A stretch of 11,564 nucleotides of DNA from positions 1 to 11,564 of the forward strand of contig CAZBIU010000218.1 in NCBI GenBank assembly GCA_964491625.1, read 5' to 3'. This document shows, in pieces, positions 8,076 to 11,564 of the stretch. This DNA is from Fen-1118 sp964491625 (GTDB taxonomy: Bacteria; Myxococcota_A; Polyangia; Fen-1088). The notes under the pieces are model-generated. The model was given only the letters and a program-made list of their open reading frames with translations. It was not told the DNA's origin and ran no database searches. The position numbers and the translations under genes are program-made. Within the stretch, counting starts at the first letter, position 1, and every line of letters starts with the position of its first letter.

Positions 8076-8106
8076 AGTATAGCGGAGCGGTTTTCGACTT
8101 TGCCAA
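8076..8106 (-). promoter_or_regulatory. Predicted promoter of the fibro-slime gene
   Basis: On the minus strand TTGGCA (8101-8106) precedes TATACT (8076-8081). The -10 is a five-of-six match, but the 19-base spacer is longer than ideal. Transcription would begin near 8069, leaving a leader of about 50 bases. The leader contains CTCTC..GAGAG (8031-8042), which overlaps part of the ribosome site. Confidence 0.45.
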
Positions 8107-8197
8107 GAAAATACTGGCATCCCTGCCCGACCGTGACCTCGATCCTGCTCTTACACAACACGCATCGCCCCCAATAGTGGAAGCGGCCAGACCAGGC

Positions 8198-8218
8198 CTG
8201 ACTCGCCCGGCGGGTCAG
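8198..8218 (-). terminator. Weak hairpin after the mqn operon
   Basis: Eight bases past the mqnC stop the minus strand has CTGAC...GTCAG, with three further G:C pairs beyond one mismatch and a small loop. No T run follows. It may mark the operon end, but the evidence is thin. The rest of the 205-bp gap (8021-8225) holds only the fibro-slime promoter and leader. Confidence 0.25.
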
Positions 8219-8225
8219 CGGGTGG

Positions 8226-10024
8226 TCAAGCGGCGGCCGGAGGTCGGGTGGCAAGCCCGGGTGTGACGGCGGTACCGGTCGAAAGCAGCTCGTACCGCAT
8301 GTTGCGCCGGCGCGGAGTGAACCCCGCCTCGATCACGCAACGTTCGATGTCGGCGGCGGACAGCTTGAACACCGCGCCGGCCTGGGAAACCACGTTTTCC
8401 TCGATCATGGCCGAGCCGAAATCGTTGCCGCCGAAGCGCAGCGCCACCTGGCCGATGGCCGGCCCCATGGTCGGCCAGGAAACCTGCAGATTGGGGACGT
8501 TGTCCAGGTAAAGCCGGGCCAGGCTGAAGGTGCGTAGGTAGCGCTGGGCGGTCGTGTCATCGGCAAGCTTGAGACGGGTGCCCTCGGCCTGGAAGGGCCA
8601 GCAGATAAATGCGGTGAATCCCGCGGTTCCGTCCTGTAGCGCACGCAGGCGCTCGAGATGGGCGATGATGTGACCGGGCGTTTCTCCGAACCCGAACACC
8701 ATGGTCGAGGTGGTGCGCAGACCCAGGGCGTGCGCCTCGCGCATGACGGCGAGCCACGTGTCGGTCGAGCACTTGAGCGGCGAGATGCGCCGGCGGATCT
8801 CGTCGTCCAGAATCTCCGCGCCGCCGCCTGGCAGGCTGTCGAGCCCGGCGTCAACCAATCGTTCCAGCACGCGTCTGATGGAAAGTCCCTCCAGCTTCGC
8901 GATAAAGCTCACCTCTTCTGGGGAAAGTGCATGTAGCGCGAGGGGAAAGTGAGCCTTGGTCCAGCGAAACAAGTCCTCATAGTAAGACAGTCGCAGGTCG
9001 GGATTGACCCCGCCCTGAAGCAGGATTTGAATGCCGCCCAGGTCGACAGTCTCCTGAAACTTCTGGGCCAGCTCTGCCCGCGACAGAGTGTAACCGTCAT
9101 TTCTTCTTTCACCGGGCGTACCGGACGAGACACTCATTCCCTTTCGTACCGGCCGATAGAAGTTGCAGAACTTACACGCAGTGACACACAGGTTCGTGTA
9201 GTTCACGTTCCGGTCGATGATGTAGGTCACAACCCCGCCCGGATGCAGGCCCCGGCGGCGCTGATCTGCGGCCTGGCCAAGGTCGAAAAGCAGCGCCTCT
9301 TGCTGCAGACGAAGCCCTTCTTCTGGAGTCAGACGCCTACCCGCGGCGCCGTCGGCCAACAGCGAGTCGATGGTCGGGTGCGCACGCTCCGGTTTTGTCA
9401 TGGGCCGACTCTCGGACGCGACGCTCGGATCCCCATACGCGAAGTCGAACAAGCGAACCCGCCGGCGTGACCCCGGCCCGCTTCGAAGCTGATCAACGAA
9501 GCTAGCCAGGCCCGACAATTCTTGCGACCCGAGCTGAAAGTTCATGCTGCCAGAAAGACAATCGACGTAGCGAGCGGCATCGTGGCTCTCTCCGTAGCCC
9601 GCCACCACGTCGCCAAGACGCTGGAGGCCTTGGTCGCGCTTGCCGGCAAGCGCAACGGCGATGCCATGGTCCACGGCGGCAGGCCGGCCGGCCCAAACCA
9701 ACGACACGAACGGCAATCCGGTCCGGGCGCGCCACTTTTCGACAGCCTCGGGCAGGGGGCCAAGATCGTGCTCAGCGGCAAGCTCGGGCAGCATTGGCCC
9801 GCACACCGAAGTGGCGATCCCGGGCACCAGACGCAGATCGAGGTCGAGCAGCGCATAGCGCGCGCTGGGCAGAAGCGCCAAATCGACGGTTCCGTCGAGC
9901 AAGCGCCTGGCACAGCCGTGGGCATCATCCAGCACCAAATCGAAGTGCGGATCGTCCGCACCGATGGCAATGGTCAGGGGCCGTGCGCAGAGGGACGGCA
10001 CGGCGCAAAGCCGAACGCGCCTGG

Positions 10025-10028
<4 letters not shown>
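8226..10028 (-). CDS. mqnC: Fusion of a shortened MqnA-like domain and MqnC (cyclic dehypoxanthinyl futalosine synthase)
   Basis: The C-terminal part (residues about 210-600) is a full MqnC, the radical-SAM enzyme that closes dehypoxanthine futalosine into its cyclic form in menaquinone synthesis. It shows LHPGGVVTYIIDRNVNYTN, the C-x3-C-x2-C cluster (C281, C285, C288), LQGGVNPDL, LDSLPGGGAEIL and GFGETPGH. Residues 1-183 resemble MqnA (chorismate dehydratase): a PSLCARPL strand, LLDGTVDLALLPS, LRLVPGIA, then TGLPFVSLVWAG and MNFQLGSQELSGL. Between residues 78 and 97 about 80-100 residues present in normal MqnA are absent, including the SSRTS-type binding motif, and the usual YLN asparagine is Cys14. 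Activity as MqnA is therefore doubtful. The start is firm: GGAGGAGG lies 7 bases upstream and the ATG overlaps the mqnE stop (ATGA). Met210 could serve as an internal MqnC start, with only a weak GAGAG before it. Confidence 0.88.
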
Positions 10029-11164
<1,136 letters not shown>

Positions 11165-11289
11165 GGGCAAAAAGCTAGCAGGCAAACCGCGGCACACCAG
11201 CGCAGACAGGCAAAAAGCGGACCTTTTCTATCCTCTTTATGGGAACCTCGTTGCACCGCGGGCGGGAACAGGACATGGTGTGAATCGCC
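11165..11289. repeat. Divergent gap with direct GGCAAA repeats
   Basis: Between mqnE and the divergent gene, GGCAAAAAGC occurs exactly twice (11166-11175 and 11209-11218), with a shorter GGCAAACCGC between them (11181-11190). They could be binding sites for a regulator of mqnE. I could not name a convincing promoter for either gene in this gap. Confidence 0.35.
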
Positions 11290-11564
11290 ATGCTGTCCCT
11301 GCCCTGCGCGCCCGACTTTCCACCCGAGCTTGCGGCCCGCCTGGCCGCCTTACGCCCGCAGGAATCCCACCACGCACGTCATCGCGACGAGACCGGCGGG
11401 CCCCGCTACACCAACCGGCTGGCGCTGGAAAGCAGCCCCTACCTGCTCGGGCATGCGCACAACCCTGTGAATTGGTATCCGTGGGGCGACGAGGCGTTCG
11501 CCGAGGCCGCGCGGCTGGGTCGGCCGGTGTTTCTTTCCATCGGGTATTCGACCTGCCACTGGTG
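11290..11564 (+). CDS. Thioredoxin-like DUF255 protein, YyaL/SSP411 family (3' partial)
   Basis: Only the first 91 codons are present; the frame is open to the right edge. An in-frame TGA at 11281 limits the start, and the ATG at 11290 is the first one after it, though no good ribosome site is seen. After an unremarkable leader of about 40 residues the sequence reads RYTNRLALESSPYLLGHAHNPVNWYPWGDEAFAEA split by normal family positions, then RPVFLSIGYSTCHW. This is the opening of the thioredoxin-like domain of the DUF255 (YyaL, mammalian SPATA20) family, whose motif is usually YSTCHWCHVM; the second Cys would lie just past the edge. The family normally has a thioredoxin domain followed by a six-hairpin glycosidase-like barrel; its biochemical role is not settled. 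It is divergent from mqnE and probably unrelated to it. Confidence 0.88.
   Translation, partial: MLSLPCAPDFPPELAARLAALRPQESHHARHRDETGGPRYTNRLALESSPYLLGHAHNPVNWYPWGDEAFAEAARLGRPVFLSIGYSTCHW

Noticed and set aside
7085..8266. Plus-strand open frame of 393 codons over the fibro-slime N-terminus and its promoter region
   Set aside because: Ala/Val/Arg-rich antisense translation without domain likeness; it reads through the signal peptide and linker region of the real gene.
9690..9830. Frameshift hiding the missing MqnA lobe
   Set aside because: The frame is continuous and the DNA between the matching parts is far too short to hold the lobe in any frame; deletion is the better reading.
11197..11197. 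GTG start for mqnE, 11 codons upstream of the chosen ATG
   Set aside because: It has no ribosome site and adds residues unlike the family N-terminus; kept only as an alternative.

Overview
The window is GC-rich, densely coding DNA. The best clue to its host is a large secreted protein in which a fibro-slime domain sits between runs of CGDG...CDDGN cysteine-rich repeats (DUF4215/myxo_disulf_rpt type), a style typical of myxobacteria. Futalosine-pathway menaquinone genes and a TTGACT...TAGTCT-type promoter fit a myxobacterium or a related deltaproteobacterial lineage (Polyangia-like). This placement is an inference from gene content; there is no rRNA in the window.

Layout from left to right. 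(1) 1-3442, plus strand: the assimilatory sulfite reductase pair cysJ (5' end cut by the window edge) and cysI, 11 bp apart and clearly one operon. (2) 3443-3622: a short gap holding a recognisable remnant of a CheA-type histidine-kinase ATPase domain, then a promoter and an SD-overlapping hairpin leading into thiC. (3) 3623-5260, plus strand: thiC, the thiamine pyrimidine (HMP-P) synthase, with no visible TPP riboswitch. (4) 5282-5310: a perfect 12-bp-stem hairpin between two convergent genes. (5) 5318-8020, minus strand: a 900-residue secreted or lipid-anchored fibro-slime protein with its own promoter. (6) 8226-11164, minus strand: a two-gene menaquinone (futalosine pathway) operon, mqnE followed by an mqnA-like/mqnC fusion, with a 4-bp ATGA overlap. 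(7) 11290-11564, plus strand: the first 91 codons of a divergent thioredoxin-like DUF255 (YyaL-type) gene cut by the right edge.

How the genes work together. CysJ and CysI form the NADPH-sulfite reductase that makes sulfide for cysteine synthesis. ThiC converts AIR to HMP-P for thiamine. MqnE and MqnC are the two radical-SAM steps of the futalosine menaquinone route; the other steps (a normal MqnA, MqnB, MqnD) are not in the window. The fibro-slime protein is an unrelated surface protein.

The most unusual points are the MqnA-like domain fused to MqnC, which lacks roughly 80-100 residues from its middle and the usual YLN asparagine; the CheA relic immediately after cysI; and the compact 5'-end hairpin at the thiC start. 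I see no complete new defence or mobile system here.
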